Positions 54,555 through 63,611 of a stretch of DNA of 64,000 nucleotides are shown in pieces. The translations under genes were made by a program, and so were the position numbers. The stretch's first letter is position 1. Every line of letters starts with the position of its first letter. A model generated the notes under the pieces. The model had not been told where the DNA came from. It did not search any database and saw only the letters and a program-made list of their open reading frames with translations. Source of the stretch: Candidatus Kaistia colombiensis (GTDB lineage: Bacteria; Pseudomonadota; Alphaproteobacteria; Rhizobiales; Kaistiaceae); NCBI GenBank assembly GCA_029203105.1, contig CP119318.1:139001-203000 (forward strand), written 5' to 3'.

Positions 54555-56743
54555 TCGCTTTCCCGGCCGTGGAAACGGCTCAGCCGGCGGGCCTGTCCCC
54601 GTCGGCGCCTCGTGTCCCCGATGACGACACCGCGCGGCATCCGACCCACGGCATGCCGGCGGAGACACCTTCCGACATGCCGACCCAGTCGCTCTGGCAC
54701 TTTCGCCGGCGCGACCGGCGCAAATTCGTCGATCCGCGCCGTTCGCGCTCGTCCTGGATCCGCCGCATCGGCATCCTGGGCAGCGCGTTCCTGCTTGCGG
54801 CGGTCGCCGTCTACGAGATGGAGCAGGTGCTCATCGTCGGCGGGCTGACGCCGATCGAGATCGCCGTTCTGGTCCTGTTCGCGCTGAATTTCGGCTGGAT
54901 CGCGCTCGCCTTCACCAGCGCGATCGCCGGTTATGGCGTCGTCATGGCTCGGCGCTACCGGCAGAAGCGCACGCCGCCCGGCCCGCTCGGCGGCAAGACG
55001 GCCATGCTGATGCCGACCTACAACGAGGATCCGTCGCGGGTCTTCGCGGCCGTCGAGGCAATGGCGACCGGCCTCGATGAATTGCATCAGGGCCCCGCCT
55101 TCGACTGGTTCATCCTGTCCGACACCACCGATCCGGACGTGGCGCTGGCGGAAGAGGCGGCGCTGCTCACGCTGCGCGCCCGACTCGGCGCCCGCGCCAG
55201 GATCTACTACCGACGCCGCCGCAAGAACATCGCGCGCAAATCCGGCAATGTCGCCGATTTCTGCACACGCTGGGGTGCCGCCTACGACTATATGCTGGTG
55301 CTCGACGCCGACAGCCTGATCGCCCCCGAGACCATCGTCGAGTTGGCGCGCCGGATGGAGGAAGACCCCGATGCGGGCCTGATCCAGACCATCCCGGCCC
55401 TCGTCAACGGCACCACCATCGTTGCCCGGCTGCAGCAATTCGCCGGCCGCGTCTATGGCCCGGTCGTCGGTGCCGGCCTCGCCTTCTGGACCGGTTCCGA
55501 GGGCAATTACTGGGGCCACAACGCCATCATCCGCACCCGCGCCTTCATGGACGCCGCCGGCCTCCCCAACCTGCCGGGCAAGCCACCCTTCGGCGGCCAT
55601 ATCCTCAGCCACGATTTCGTCGAGGCGGCGCTGCTGCGCCGTGCCGGCTGGACGGTTCGGATCGCCGAGGACCTGGCCGGCTCCTATGAAGAGAGTCCGC
55701 CCTCCATCATCGATCTCGCGGTGCGCGACCGGCGCTGGTGCCAGGGCAATCTCCAGCATGTATTGGTACTGCCGGCGCGCGGCCTGCACTGGGTCAGCCG
55801 CATCCATCTCCTGACCGGCATCGGCTCCTATCTCGCCTCGCCGCTGTGGCTGGGGCTGATCCTGGCCGGCCTGGCGCTGTCGCTGCAGGCGCACTTCATC
55901 CGGCCGGAATATTTCACCGAGGATTTCCAGCTCTTCCCGACCTGGCCGGTGATCGACGCCGAGCGCGCCCTCCGCCTGTTCGGGCTGACCCTGGTCATCC
56001 TGTTCGGACCGAAGTTCCTCGGCCTGATCTCGTTCCTGCGCAATCGCACCGACCGGCGCAAGGTCGGCGGCTTCCGCACACTTGCGAGCTTCGTGTTCGA
56101 GATCATCATCTCGGCTCTGATCGCGCCGGTGATGATGCTGGTCCACACCGGCGCCATCCTGTCGATCCTGCTCGGCCGCGATTCCGGCTGGAAGCCGCAA
56201 CGGCGCGACGATGGCGGCGTCCCCATCCGCTCGCTGATCATCCGCCATCGCTGGCATTTCCTGCTTGGCCTGGCGCTGCTTTTCGCCGCCTGGCTCGATT
56301 CGCTGGTGCTGGTCGCCTGGCTCTCGCCCGCCATCCTCGGCCTGCTGCTGGTGGTGCCGGTCTCCGGCATGACCGGCTCGAACAAGATCGGCCGCTTCAT
56401 CCGCCGGATCGGGCTGTTGCGCACGCCGGAAGAGGTCGATCCGCCGGCGGTGGCGCTCACCGCCGCCGCGGTGCGCCCGACCTATGAGGCGGCGGTCGCC
56501 AGCGCCCCCGATCTCGTCGCCATCGCCCGTGACGACGGCCTGCGCGCCATCCATCTCGCCCTGACCGACGCCGTACCGGCCCGGCCGCGCGGCAAGATCG
56601 ATCCGCTCGAGGCGCAGTCGATCGCCAAGATCGAGGAAGCCGGCACGATCGAGGAAGCGGTTTCGTTTCTGACGCCGGCCGAGCGCGCCATGGTGATGGC
56701 GACGCCGACCTTGCTCCGACGGCTCAGCTCGATCCCCGCCTGA
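54542..56743 (+). CDS. opgH: Glucan glucosyltransferase OpgH (MdoH)
   Basis: A 733-residue inner-membrane GT2 enzyme that makes the linear beta-1,2-glucan backbone and moves it to the periplasm. Two N-terminal helices, the catalytic domain with MPTYNEDPSRVF, LDADS and the RDRRWCQGN (QxxRW-type) motif, and a cluster of C-terminal helices are present. The ATG at 54542 lies inside the opgG end. With OpgG it makes osmoregulated periplasmic glucans, as in E. coli, and not the cyclic glucans typical of many rhizobia. Confidence 0.95.
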   Translation: MDGVIAFPAVETAQPAGLSPSAPRVPDDDTARHPTHGMPAETPSDMPTQSLWHFRRRDRRKFVDPRRSRSSWIRRIGILGSAFLLAAVAVYEMEQVLIVGGLTPIEIAVLVLFALNFGWIALAFTSAIAGYGVVMARRYRQKRTPPGPLGGKTAMLMPTYNEDPSRVFAAVEAMATGLDELHQGPAFDWFILSDTTDPDVALAEEAALLTLRARLGARARIYYRRRRKNIARKSGNVADFCTRWGAAYDYMLVLDADSLIAPETIVELARRMEEDPDAGLIQTIPALVNGTTIVARLQQFAGRVYGPVVGAGLAFWTGSEGNYWGHNAIIRTRAFMDAAGLPNLPGKPPFGGHILSHDFVEAALLRRAGWTVRIAEDLAGSYEESPPSIIDLAVRDRRWCQGNLQHVLVLPARGLHWVSRIHLLTGIGSYLASPLWLGLILAGLALSLQAHFIRPEYFTEDFQLFPTWPVIDAERALRLFGLTLVILFGPKFLGLISFLRNRTDRRKVGGFRTLASFVFEIIISALIAPVMMLVHTGAILSILLGRDSGWKPQRRDDGGVPIRSLIIRHRWHFLLGLALLFAAWLDSLVLVAWLSPAILGLLLVVPVSGMTGSNKIGRFIRRIGLLRTPEEVDPPAVALTAAAVRPTYEAAVASAPDLVAIARDDGLRAIHLALTDAVPARPRGKIDPLEAQSIAKIEEAGTIEEAVSFLTPAERAMVMATPTLLRRLSSIPA

Positions 56744-56759
56744 ACATCCTGGATCTTTT

Positions 56760-56789
56760 CTCAGGCGGCTTTGCTTTCCGCCGCCTGAG
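56760..56789. terminator. Perfect hairpin after opgH
   Basis: CTCAGGCGGC (56760-56769) and GCCGCCTGAG (56780-56789) form a 10-bp stem with a 10-base loop. It lacks a T-tract downstream, so it may be an mRNA 3' end stabiliser as much as a terminator. Confidence 0.55.
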
Positions 56790-56916
56790 AATGGCGTACC
56801 GCCGCCGCATTGCAGCGTAAAATTCCGGTCTTTTCGCAACCGCACAAACCTAGTAATCATTCCCCCAGCAGCTCGTCCGCGCAGCGACGATGCCCGGCCA
56901 ATGTTTGGGGGAATAC

Positions 56917-59900
56917 GTGACCATCAAGAAAATCCTGGTCGCCAACCGGTCCGAAATCGCCATTCGCGTTTTTCGCGCGGCGAATGAGCTTGGCATCACG
57001 ACCGTCGCAATCTTCGCCGAGGAAGACAAACTCGCGCTGCACCGCTTCAAGGCGGACGAGGCCTATCAGGTCGGCAAGGGTCTCGGCCCGATCGAAGCCT
57101 ATCTGAACATCGCCGACATCATCCGCATCGCCCGCGAGGCGAAGGTCGATGCGATCCATCCGGGTTACGGCCTTCTGTCCGAAAGCCCCGAATTCGCCGA
57201 GGCCTGCGCCGAGGCCGGCATCCTCTTCATCGGCCCGTCGCCCGACACCATGCGCATGCTCGGCAACAAGGTCGCCGCGCGCAATCTGGCGATCGCGGCC
57301 GGCGTCCCCGTCATGCCGGCGACCGACCCGCTGCCGGACGATCCAGAAATCATCAAGGCCGAGGCCGCCCGCATCGGCTATCCGCTGATGCTGAAGGCCT
57401 CCTGGGGCGGCGGCGGACGCGGCATGCGCGTCATCCGTGACGAGGAGACGCTGCTCAAGGACGCCGTCACCGCCAAGCGCGAGGCCAAGGCCGCCTTCGG
57501 CAAGGACGAGATCTATCTCGAAAAGCTGGTCGAGCGCGCCCGCCACGTCGAGGTGCAGATTCTCGGCGACCAGCACGGCAACATCGTCCACCTGTTCGAG
57601 CGCGACTGCTCGGTGCAGCGCCGCCACCAGAAGGTCGTCGAGCGCGCGCCCGCGCCCTACCTTTCCGAGGCCGAGCGCAAGGGCATCACCGACTACGGCG
57701 TCGAGATCGCCAAGGCATCGAACTATTACGGCGCCGGCACGGTCGAATTCCTGATGGATGCCGACACCGGCAAGTTCTACTTCATCGAAGTCAACCCGCG
57801 CATCCAGGTCGAGCACACCGTCACCGAGCAGGTGACCGGCATCGACATCGTCAAGGCGCAGATCCACATCGCCGAGGGCGCTGCCATCGGCACCGCCGAA
57901 TCCGGCGTGCCGAAGCAGGCCGATATCCGGCTTAACGGCCACGCCCTGCAGTGCCGCATCACGACCGAAGATCCCGAGCAGAACTTCATCCCGGACTACG
58001 GCCGCATCACCGCCTATCGCGAGGCGTCCGGCTTCGGCATCCGCCTCGACGGCGGTACCGCCTATTCGGGCGCCGTGATCACCCGCTTCTACGATCCGCT
58101 GCTGGAAAAGATCACCGCCTGGGCGCCGACGCCGCAGGAAGCGATCTCGCGGATGGACCGCGCGCTGCGCGAGTTCCGTATCCGCGGCGTGGCGACCAAT
58201 TTGACCTTCGTCGCCAACATCATCAACCACCCGCAGTTCCGCGACAATTCCTACACGACGCGCTTCATCGACACGACGCCGGAGCTGTTTTCCGCCGTGC
58301 GTCGGCGCGACCGCGCCACCAAGCTGCTCAATTACATCGCCGACGTCACCGTCAACGGCCATCCCGAGACGCGCGGCCGCGTCAAGCCGAAGGCCGACGC
58401 GCTCGCCAAGGTGATCCCGCAATTCGCCGCCGAGCCGGCGCCCGGCACCAAGCAGTATCTCGACGCCCATGGTCCCGAGGCGCTCGCCAAGTGGATGCGC
58501 GCCGAAAGCCGGGTTCTCGTCACCGACACGACGATGCGCGACGCCCACCAGTCGCTGCTCGCCACCCGCATGCGCACGCATGACATCGTCGGTATCGCCG
58601 ACGCCTATGCACGCGGATTGCCGGGCTTGCTCAGCCTCGAATGCTGGGGCGGCGCCACCTTCGACGTCTCAATGCGCTTCCTGACGGAAGACCCGTGGGA
58701 GCGTCTGGCGCAGGTCCGCGAGAAGGCCCCGAACATCCTGCTGCAGATGCTGCTGCGCGGCGCCAATGGCGTCGGCTACACCAACTACGCCGACAATGTC
58801 GTCAAGTTCTTCGTCAAGCAGGCGGCCGCCGGCGGCGTCGACCTGTTCCGCGTCTTCGACTGCCTGAACTGGGTCGAGAACATGCGCGTCTCGATGGACG
58901 CGGTGCGCGAGGAGGGCAAGGTCCTCGAGGCGGCGATCTGCTATACCGGCGACATCCTCGATCCCGACCGCGCCAAGTACGACCTGAAATACTATGTCGA
59001 GCTTGCCAAGGATCTCGAAAAGGCCGGCGCGCATGTCATCGGCCTCAAGGACATGGCAGGCCTGCTGAAGCCCGCCGCCGCCAAGAAGCTGGTCGCGACG
59101 CTGCGCTCCGAGACCGACCTGCCAATCCACCTGCACACGCACGACACGTCGGGCATTTCGGCGGCGACCGTGCTGGCGGCGGTCGAGGCCGGCGTCGACG
59201 CCGTTGACGCGGCGATGGATGCCTTGTCCGGCCTCACCTCGCAGCCCTGCCTCGGCTCGATCGCCGAAGCGCTCAAGGGTTCCGAGCGCGACACCGGGCT
59301 TGATCCCGACGCGATCCGCAAGATCTCGTTCTACTGGGAAGCCGTGCGCGGCCAGTACGCCGCCTTCGAGAGCGATCTCAAGGCCGGTGCCTCGGAAGTG
59401 TACCTGCACGAAATGCCGGGCGGCCAGTTCACCAATCTGAAGGAACAGGCCCGCTCGCTCGGCCTCGACACGCGCTGGCACGAAGTCGCGCAGGCCTATG
59501 CCGACGTCAACAAGATGTTCGGCGACATCGTCAAGGTGACGCCGTCCTCCAAGGTCGTCGGCGACATGGCGCTGATGATGGTGTCGCAGAACCTTTCCGT
59601 GGCCGATGTCGAGAACCCGGCCAAGGACATCGCCTTCCCTGACTCCGTCGTGCAGATGATGCGCGGCGATCTCGGCCAGCCGCCGGGCGGTTGGCCGGAG
59701 GGCATCCAGAAGAAGGCGCTGAAGGGCGAGACGCCCTCGACGGCACGACCGGGCTCGCTGATCGCGGCGGCCGATCTCGAGGTCGAGCGCAAGACGGCCA
59801 AGGAAAAGGTCGGCAATGGCGACATCGACGATTTCGCGCTTGCCTCCTACCTGATGTATCCGAAGGTCTTCACCGACTTCGCCAAGGGCCTGCAGAACTG

Positions 59901-60357
59901 GGGTCCGACCAGCGTCCTGCCAACTCCTGTCTATTTCTACGGGCTGCCGGTCGGCGAGGAGATTTTGGTCGAGCTCGAGAAGGGCAAGACCATGGTGATC
60001 CGCATGCAGGCCATCGGCGACGCCGACGAGGAAGGCCTGATCCGCGTCTTCTTCGAACTGAACGGCCAGCCGCGCGTCATCAAGGTTCCCGACCGTGCCA
60101 ATGCGGGCTCGGTCGTCGCCAAGCGCAAGGCGGATGACGGCAATCCAAACCACGTCGCGGCCCCGATGCCGGGCGTCGTCTCGACGCTCGCCGTCAAGGC
60201 CGGCCAGGCGGTCAAGGCCGGCGACGTGCTGCTGTCGATCGAGGCGATGAAGATGGAAACCGCCATCCACGCCGACCGCGACGGCACGATCGCCGAAGTC
60301 CTGGTCCACGCCGGCAGCCAGATCGACGCCAAGGACCTGCTGGTCGTGTTCGGCTAA
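56917..60357 (+). CDS. pyc: Pyruvate carboxylase
   Basis: A 1146-residue biotin enzyme that carboxylates pyruvate to oxaloacetate. From the N-terminus: biotin carboxylase domain (KILVANRSEIAIRVFRAANELG, ASWGGGGRGMRVI ATP-grasp loop, KFYFIEVNPRIQVEHTVTE), carboxyltransferase domain with DTTMRDAHQSLLATRMR and the metal site HLHTHDTSG, and the C-terminal biotinyl domain with K1112 in EAMKMET. The GTG at 56917 has GGGGGA just before it; ATG 56890 is an alternative. The sequence tracks closely with the Rhizobium enzyme. It needs biotin, linking it to the bio genes at 36-38 kb. Confidence 0.96.
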   Translation: MTIKKILVANRSEIAIRVFRAANELGITTVAIFAEEDKLALHRFKADEAYQVGKGLGPIEAYLNIADIIRIAREAKVDAIHPGYGLLSESPEFAEACAEAGILFIGPSPDTMRMLGNKVAARNLAIAAGVPVMPATDPLPDDPEIIKAEAARIGYPLMLKASWGGGGRGMRVIRDEETLLKDAVTAKREAKAAFGKDEIYLEKLVERARHVEVQILGDQHGNIVHLFERDCSVQRRHQKVVERAPAPYLSEAERKGITDYGVEIAKASNYYGAGTVEFLMDADTGKFYFIEVNPRIQVEHTVTEQVTGIDIVKAQIHIAEGAAIGTAESGVPKQADIRLNGHALQCRITTEDPEQNFIPDYGRITAYREASGFGIRLDGGTAYSGAVITRFYDPLLEKITAWAPTPQEAISRMDRALREFRIRGVATNLTFVANIINHPQFRDNSYTTRFIDTTPELFSAVRRRDRATKLLNYIADVTVNGHPETRGRVKPKADALAKVIPQFAAEPAPGTKQYLDAHGPEALAKWMRAESRVLVTDTTMRDAHQSLLATRMRTHDIVGIADAYARGLPGLLSLECWGGATFDVSMRFLTEDPWERLAQVREKAPNILLQMLLRGANGVGYTNYADNVVKFFVKQAAAGGVDLFRVFDCLNWVENMRVSMDAVREEGKVLEAAICYTGDILDPDRAKYDLKYYVELAKDLEKAGAHVIGLKDMAGLLKPAAAKKLVATLRSETDLPIHLHTHDTSGISAATVLAAVEAGVDAVDAAMDALSGLTSQPCLGSIAEALKGSERDTGLDPDAIRKISFYWEAVRGQYAAFESDLKAGASEVYLHEMPGGQFTNLKEQARSLGLDTRWHEVAQAYADVNKMFGDIVKVTPSSKVVGDMALMMVSQNLSVADVENPAKDIAFPDSVVQMMRGDLGQPPGGWPEGIQKKALKGETPSTARPGSLIAAADLEVERKTAKEKVGNGDIDDFALASYLMYPKVFTDFAKGLQNWGPTSVLPTPVYFYGLPVGEEILVELEKGKTMVIRMQAIGDADEEGLIRVFFELNGQPRVIKVPDRANAGSVVAKRKADDGNPNHVAAPMPGVVSTLAVKAGQAVKAGDVLLSIEAMKMETAIHADRDGTIAEVLVHAGSQIDAKDLLVVFG

Positions 60358-60419
60358 GACATATCGGGACGCGGTCCGGCCGGATCGCGTCCCGCTCGCC
60401 CCTGACGTGCTGGCGCGCT

Positions 60420-60472
60420 CTGGATCCTCCTTCGAGGCTTCGCTGCGCGAAGCACCTCAGGATGATGATGGA
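60420..60472 (+). repeat. CCTTCGAGGC...CCTCAGGATGATG repeat, copy A
   Basis: About 53 bases: CTGGAT-CCTCCTTCGAGGC, an internal short hairpin (TTCGC/GCGAA), then CACCTCAGGATGATGATG. It is the first of four copies at 60.4-61.1 kb. Copies A and C point right, B and D left. Confidence 0.75.
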
Positions 60473-60544
60473 GGGTATTTCAGCGGTCTTGGCGTGAGAG
60501 CCGACTCCGATCTCCGTCCAAGCTCGAGATATTCAACTCTGCGC

Positions 60545-60595
60545 CGTCATCCTGAGGCGCCCGGAGCAGCCGGGCCTCGAAGAAGGCTCCAGCGA
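60545..60595 (-). repeat. CCTTCGAGGC...CCTCAGGATGA repeat, copy B (inverted)
   Basis: Complement of the same element (CATCCTGAGGCGCCCGG ... GCCTCGAAGAAGGCTCCAG), facing copy A. It ends four bases before the GIY-YIG stop codon. Confidence 0.75.
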
Positions 60596-60598
60596 AAC

Positions 60599-60898
60599 TC
60601 ACCCGCCCCGTGCGCCCGGCCGCTTGGCAAGAATCTGTACCAGCGCCCAGTCGCCTCGGACCAGCGTGTCCTTCTTGGCGCGCGACCAGCCTTTGAGCTG
60701 ACGCTCGGCGGCGTGCGCGTCCGTGATGCGCTCGAAATCCTCGGCCCACACCAGCTCTACCGGACGCCGCGAAAACGTGTATCCGCGATAGGCGCCGGAC
60801 TGGTGTTCTAGGAGCCGTCGTTGCCGGTCCTCGGCGGCGGTGCAGCCGACATAGTAAGAACCGTCGGCGCAGCGGAGCATGTAGACGGCTGCACCCAT
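60599..60898 (-). CDS. GIY-YIG domain protein (small, UPF0213/YhbQ-like)
   Basis: A 99-residue protein with the GIY-YIG nuclease core: VYMLRCADGSYYVGCT (the Y and YVG residues), then RRLLEHQSGAYRGYTFSRRPVELVWAEDF with the catalytic arginine and glutamate region (ADGSYYVGCT ... HAAERQLKGWSRAKK). Family members like URI/YhbQ act on DNA repair-type substrates or have unknown roles. The gene is flanked tightly by inverted copies B and C of a dispersed repeat, and these flank the start and stop within a few bases. Confidence 0.88.
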   Translation of the reverse strand: MGAAVYMLRCADGSYYVGCTAAEDRQRRLLEHQSGAYRGYTFSRRPVELVWAEDFERITDAHAAERQLKGWSRAKKDTLVRGDWALVQILAKRPGARGG

Positions 60899-60904
60899 GA
60901 GGCC

Positions 60905-60957
60905 CTCTGGATTCTCCTTCGAGGCCCGGCTTCGGCGGGCGCCTCAGGATGATGATC
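60905..60957 (+). repeat. CCTTCGAGGC...CCTCAGGATGATG repeat, copy C
   Basis: CTCTGGATTCTCCTTCGAGG, a CCCGG/GGGC-type internal stem, then CGCCTCAGGATGATGATCG. It begins six bases before the GIY-YIG start codon, on the upstream side. Confidence 0.75.
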
Positions 60958-61050
60958 GTGCGGTTGCGAGAAGTGTGAGAGTGGTCTGGCCGCAAAGCAA
61001 GGCAGACCGAGCGGTTCGGCGCTCCACTTCGAAAGCCGACTCAGCCTCCG

Positions 61051-61100
61051 CCATCATCCTGAGGCGCTTCGCGCCAGCGAAGCCTCGAAGGAGGGTCCAG
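61051..61100 (-). repeat. CCTTCGAGGC...CCTCAGGATGATG repeat, copy D (inverted)
   Basis: CATCATCCTGAGGCGCTTCG ... GAAGCCTCGAAGGAGGGTCC is the complement of the same element and pairs with copy C. It lies just before the extensin-like gene stop. Confidence 0.75.
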
Positions 61101-61113
61101 CGAACACCAAACC

Positions 61114-62499
61114 TCAGTGGCAATACTTCCTGCCGCCGCCCTTGCCGCGCTGGCGGAGGTCGAGGTGGTAGTGGTCCTCGTGATAGCCGTCCGAACCCGG
61201 CCCCAGCACCGTGTTGAACTTGTCGCAGGCCGAGACGCGGGCGTCCTTCAGGAACGTGTCTTCCTTCTCGGAGCGGTCCTCCGCCTTCTTCACTGTCACC
61301 CAGCGCCCGCTCACCTCGAAGGCAGCGATGTCGACCGCGTTCAGGAAGGCATGCTCGGACAGCATCGCGTTGACGACGCGGTTGCGGCCCCGGCAGGAAT
61401 AGGAATCGGCGACGCGCAGCGCCGTGACGCGGCCGCCGAGCGTTGCCTGCGCCGAGGGCTGGATATCCTCCTCGACCCAGCGGGCGAGCGTCGTCGCCAC
61501 CGCGCAATTGATCTTCGCCGCCGGCTCGAGTTCGACCCTGCCATCCTCCAGCGCCGTGACGTCGAACGGATCCGGCCCGCCGCAACTGCCGGCATGGATC
61601 GCCGGCAAGGCGGAAGCCGAAATCTTCAGCCCGCTCATCGACGCCCTGCAGGCCGCCAGTCCCTCCGGCAGAGCCGGCGTGATCCGCGGCGCCAGGGCAG
61701 CCAGCACGATCTCGGGCTTTCGACGCGGCATGGGGAGCGTCGACGGCGTCGTTGCTTCGGCAGCAGCCGTCTTTTCCTCGGTGGGCTTTTCGACCGGCGC
61801 CGCGTCGGCAGGCGGGATGGCCGCCTGCTTCTCCGGCGGCGGCAGGCGGTCGCCCTTCTTCAGGCTGCCGTCGGCATTGCGCCCTTCGGCCGGCGTCGGC
61901 TTCAGCAGCGTCGGCAAGACGGGCGGCGCGAAGGCCAGTTGGCCCTCGCTCGGAGGATCGGCGGGCACCGCACCGGCAAGCGCCGTGGCGGCAGCCATGG
62001 CGCTGGCGGCAAGCGCGGGATCGGGGGGAATTGGCACCGTCTTCACCGTGCCGACGGTCGCCTCGGCCGGCGGCGGGATGGCGACCAGTCCGGCGACCTT
62101 GCGCTCCTCTGCCGGCTTGGTGCGCGGCAGGGGCGTGCCGGCCATTGCCGCAGCGGCCGGCGCCGGCGCATCGACCGTCTCGGCGTTAACGCCGGGGCGA
62201 CGGAGGGGTAACGGAGCACTGACAGCCGGGGGCTCGGCCGACGCCTCGGCGGCGACGGACGCTTCCGCCTTGGCCGGGACGGAAGCCGGCGTGACCCGAT
62301 GCGGCTTCCGTTTGGCGGGCTTGCGCTCGGAGGTCTGATTGACCTTCGGAATCACCTTCTGGAACAGCTCGTCAGCCGTGATAGCGCGCGCCTCGAACGG
62401 CGTGGCGGCGACGAGCAGGGCGGCCAGAAGCCCCCCTGCCCCCAAAGTCAGGACCCGCAATCGTGCCATCGCCGTCCCCGTCCGCTTGGTGATCAACAT
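61114..62499 (-). CDS. Extensin-like C-terminal domain protein, exported
   Basis: About 461 residues from ATG 62499 (GAGAGG upstream). A signal peptide (ending FEARA) precedes a long disordered stretch rich in Ala, Pro, Lys and Glu (about 50-280), then the extensin-like C-terminal domain (about 285-461): SGLKISASALPAIHAGSCGGPDPFDVTAL, DSYSCRGRNRVVNAMLSEHAFLNAVDIAAFEV, and DGYHEDHYHLDLRQRG. This domain family is thought to be a peptidoglycan-related hydrolase fold with conserved C, H and D. The function is not proven. Confidence 0.88.
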   Translation of the reverse strand: MLITKRTGTAMARLRVLTLGAGGLLAALLVAATPFEARAITADELFQKVIPKVNQTSERKPAKRKPHRVTPASVPAKAEASVAAEASAEPPAVSAPLPLRRPGVNAETVDAPAPAAAAMAGTPLPRTKPAEERKVAGLVAIPPPAEATVGTVKTVPIPPDPALAASAMAAATALAGAVPADPPSEGQLAFAPPVLPTLLKPTPAEGRNADGSLKKGDRLPPPEKQAAIPPADAAPVEKPTEEKTAAAEATTPSTLPMPRRKPEIVLAALAPRITPALPEGLAACRASMSGLKISASALPAIHAGSCGGPDPFDVTALEDGRVELEPAAKINCAVATTLARWVEEDIQPSAQATLGGRVTALRVADSYSCRGRNRVVNAMLSEHAFLNAVDIAAFEVSGRWVTVKKAEDRSEKEDTFLKDARVSACDKFNTVLGPGSDGYHEDHYHLDLRQRGKGGGRKYCH

Positions 62500-62580
62500 C
62501 CGCCTCTCGTCAAAACCTGACGATAAGCAACGCAATCCAACAGCGTTCCGTTCCGGCCGGCGTCGCGGACCGCCTTCGCC

Positions 62581-63519
62581 CTACCAGACGAAGGCCTCCG
62601 TTTCCTCGCGCCGACCGACCAGCATCGCATCCGCCACGAGACGCAGCGGCGCGCCATCGACATCGCTCTCGCCCGACGCCAGCAGCTTGGCGAAATGGGC
62701 GTAGATGCGCTGATATTCCTCGCTCGGCGCCTCGACAGCGAGCTTGCCGTCGACGTCAAGCGCCGCGCCGCCCTTGTAGAGGCGCAGCTTGTGGCCGGCG
62801 GCCGTCTCGATCGTCATGTGCCACTTCTCGTCGCCCTGCTCGCGCCAGTCGAAATCGGCGGTGAGCGCCGGCTGCGACGCCGCCGCGCTGCCGAAGACGA
62901 GCTTGGCCGCGATCGGCGTCTGCCGATTGGCCGGATAGGTCAGGCTGGCCGACTTCACGAAGGGCGCGAAGGGCAGGATCTTGACGAAGATCGACAGCGC
63001 GTTGATGCCGGGATCGAAGACGCCGAAGCCGCCCGGCTCCCAGATCCACTCCTGGCCCGGATGCCACTTCTTGACGTCCTCGCGCCACTCGATCTTGACC
63101 GAGCCAACGCCGTGCCTGGCGAGCAGCGCCTTGGCCTCGTCGACGGCCGGGTTGAACTGCGAATGCCAGGTGGCGAACAGGACCTTGCCCTTCGCGGCAG
63201 CGAATGCCTTCAGGTCCTCGAATTCAGCGAGCGTCGCCGCCGGCGGCTTTTCCAGCAGCACATGCTTGCCGGCCTCGAGCGCCTCGCGGGCGATGGTGTG
63301 GCGGACGTCCGGCGGCGTGTTGACCGAGACGATCCCGATCTCCGGCATCGCCGCATAGAGCTCGGCCGCCGTCTTGAAGCTCGGAACCCCGTTGTGGCTC
63401 AGGCCGCGCTGGCTGACGACCGCCGCGACCTCGAAATCGTCGCCCTTGTCGATCACCGGCAGGTGCTGGTCCTGCGTGATCTTGCCGAGCCCGATGATCG
63501 CGATTTTATGCTTGGCCAT
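62581..63519 (-). CDS. Gfo/Idh/MocA oxidoreductase, D-galactose/L-arabinose 1-dehydrogenase-like
   Basis: A 312-residue NAD(P) enzyme. IAIIGLGKITQDQHLPVI is the dinucleotide-binding start, ALEAGKHVLLEKPPAATLAE the GFO_IDH_MocA signature, and WREDVKKWHPGQEWIWEPGGFGVFDPGINALSI matches the D-galactose 1-dehydrogenase/L-arabinose 1-dehydrogenase group. It would oxidise the sugar to its lactone in the cytosol. L-Arabinose released by the GH127 enzyme at 32-34 kb could be a substrate, but the genes are 28 kb apart. Confidence 0.83.
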   Translation of the reverse strand: MAKHKIAIIGLGKITQDQHLPVIDKGDDFEVAAVVSQRGLSHNGVPSFKTAAELYAAMPEIGIVSVNTPPDVRHTIAREALEAGKHVLLEKPPAATLAEFEDLKAFAAAKGKVLFATWHSQFNPAVDEAKALLARHGVGSVKIEWREDVKKWHPGQEWIWEPGGFGVFDPGINALSIFVKILPFAPFVKSASLTYPANRQTPIAAKLVFGSAAASQPALTADFDWREQGDEKWHMTIETAAGHKLRLYKGGAALDVDGKLAVEAPSEEYQRIYAHFAKLLASGESDVDGAPLRLVADAMLVGRREETEAFVW

Positions 63520-63611
63520 GTATTCCGTCCCGATATTGCTCTTGAAGGTGTTTGGATCTTTCGCTCGCGATCCAGCCCGATGCCGGGCCGGATCGAAAAA
63601 ACCGAGCGCCG

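Noticed and set aside
52716..54668. A 650-codon open frame antisense to opgG
   Set aside because: Same reason: it mirrors the codon pattern of a real gene on the other strand.
54536..56860. A 774-codon open frame antisense to opgH
   Set aside because: A shadow of a long GC-rich gene. There is no start signal and no family similarity.
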